NCBI GenBank assembly: GCA_023406965.1
Contig: JAEXTI010000551.1
Location: 1 to 6,039 of the forward strand
DNA from: Chloroflexota bacterium
GTDB taxonomy: Bacteria; Chloroflexota; Anaerolineae; Anaerolineales; Anaerolineaceae
Direction of reading: 5' to 3'
Length of the DNA stretch: 6,039 nt
Shown here: one piece after another, positions 5,709 to 6,039 of the stretch
How the letters are laid out: every line of letters begins with the position of its first letter
Position numbering within the stretch: the stretch's first letter is position 1
Made by a program: the position numbers and the translations under genes
The notes under the pieces: model-generated
The model's input: only the letters and a program-made list of their open reading frames with translations
The model's database searches: none
What the model was told of the DNA's origin: nothing

Positions 5709-6039
5709 TTAGTATCTAAAAATCAAAGGCAGGAAGAACGTCAGCGGCGTTAGCACATCCACGGGCGTGCTGCTCCATAAATTCGCCCCGTCACCCAATT
5801 GTCCATCCCAATTACCACCCCAACACCGGACCCCACCGTCCGTGGTCAGAGCACAGGTATGATACTCGCCGGCGGCAAGAGACACCACCCCACTTCCAAG
5901 CCCTTTCACTGTCACCGGTGTGCTGCGATCGGTGTATGTGCCATCGCCCAATTGGCCATACCTATTAGCGCCCCAGCACTTGGCCCCGCCACTGGTGGTC
6001 AAGACACAGGTATGGTCCCCTCCAGCAGAAATGGCCGTC
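5709..6039 (-). CDS. RCC1-repeat protein, C-terminal part only (5' end outside the window)
   Basis: The minus-strand frame is open from the window edge (first whole codon at 6038-6036) to the TAA at 5711-5709, giving 109 residues. The apparent TTG start at 6002 is internal. It shows two RCC1 blades of the bacterial type with a two-Cys signature, first [16 protein letters not shown] then [16 protein letters not shown], each followed by GQLGDG and STPV. RCC1 blades build beta-propellers; bacterial versions with paired Cys per blade are usually exported, where the Cys can form disulfides. The protein ends FFLPLIFRY, a hydrophobic tail with a terminal basic-aromatic end. In exported Chloroflexota proteins I recall similar LPL(V/I)xR tails as the last residues; their function is not known to me. 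Location outside the cytoplasm is inferred, as the N-terminus is not visible. It converges on the plus-strand cluster and is probably unrelated to it. Confidence 0.9.
   Translation of the reverse strand, partial: TAISAGGDHTCVLTTSGGAKCWGANRYGQLGDGTYTDRSTPVTVKGLGSGVVSLAAGEYHTCALTTDGGVRCWGGNWDGQLGDGANLWSSTPVDVLTPLTFFLPLIFRY
5754..6026 (-). repeat. 153-nt tandem coding repeats (RCC1 blades)
   Basis: The complete unit 5874-6026 (51 codons, starting at Ala-Gly-Gly-Asp-His) is followed by a last unit 5754-5873 of 40 codons that stops after STPVDV. The shared string cacaggtatg recurs at 5852 and 6005 (plus-strand), exactly 153 nt apart. More units are expected beyond the right edge. Similarity is clear at protein level and moderate at DNA level, so these are old blades rather than a recent expansion. 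Confidence 0.85.

Overview
The window is GC-rich and densely coded. Three features suggest an uncultured-type member of the Chloroflexota (Anaerolineae-like), though a phylum call from 6 kb is only an inference: the style of the alpha-glucosidase and solute-binding protein, an RCC1-repeat protein built of HTCAL...CWG units, and its C-terminal 'FFLPLIFRY' tail, of the LPL(V/I)xR type I associate with exported proteins of that phylum.

Layout. Positions 1-5642 hold seven plus-strand genes packed head to tail with gaps of 3, 13, 3, -1, -8 and 7 nt. They almost certainly form one transcription unit whose promoter lies left of the window. In order: the 3' two thirds of a GH13 alpha-glucosidase (probably alpha-1,6-type); a family 1 sugar-binding protein with no signal peptide; two tandem paralogous isochorismatase-type cysteine hydrolases; a small Cys/His-rich DUF5946-like protein; a fusion of a GNAT acetyltransferase and a nucleotidyltransferase-like domain; and a xylose-isomerase-like TIM-barrel protein (sugar phosphate isomerase/epimerase family). 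At 5633-5678 two small palindromes form a REP-like element that carries the stop codon of the last gene. Positions 5709-6039 hold the convergent 3' end of a minus-strand gene for an RCC1-repeat protein that runs out of the window.

How the genes fit together. The glucosidase, the binding protein and the isomerase-like protein point to carbohydrate handling. The two cysteine hydrolases, the acetyltransferase-nucleotidyltransferase fusion and the DUF5946 protein are small-molecule or modification enzymes of unknown substrate. No ABC permease is present, and the binding protein cannot acquire a leader from the sequence upstream of it. It may therefore act as a cytosolic sugar sensor rather than a transport component. 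No RNA genes, CRISPR arrays or insertion sequences were seen.
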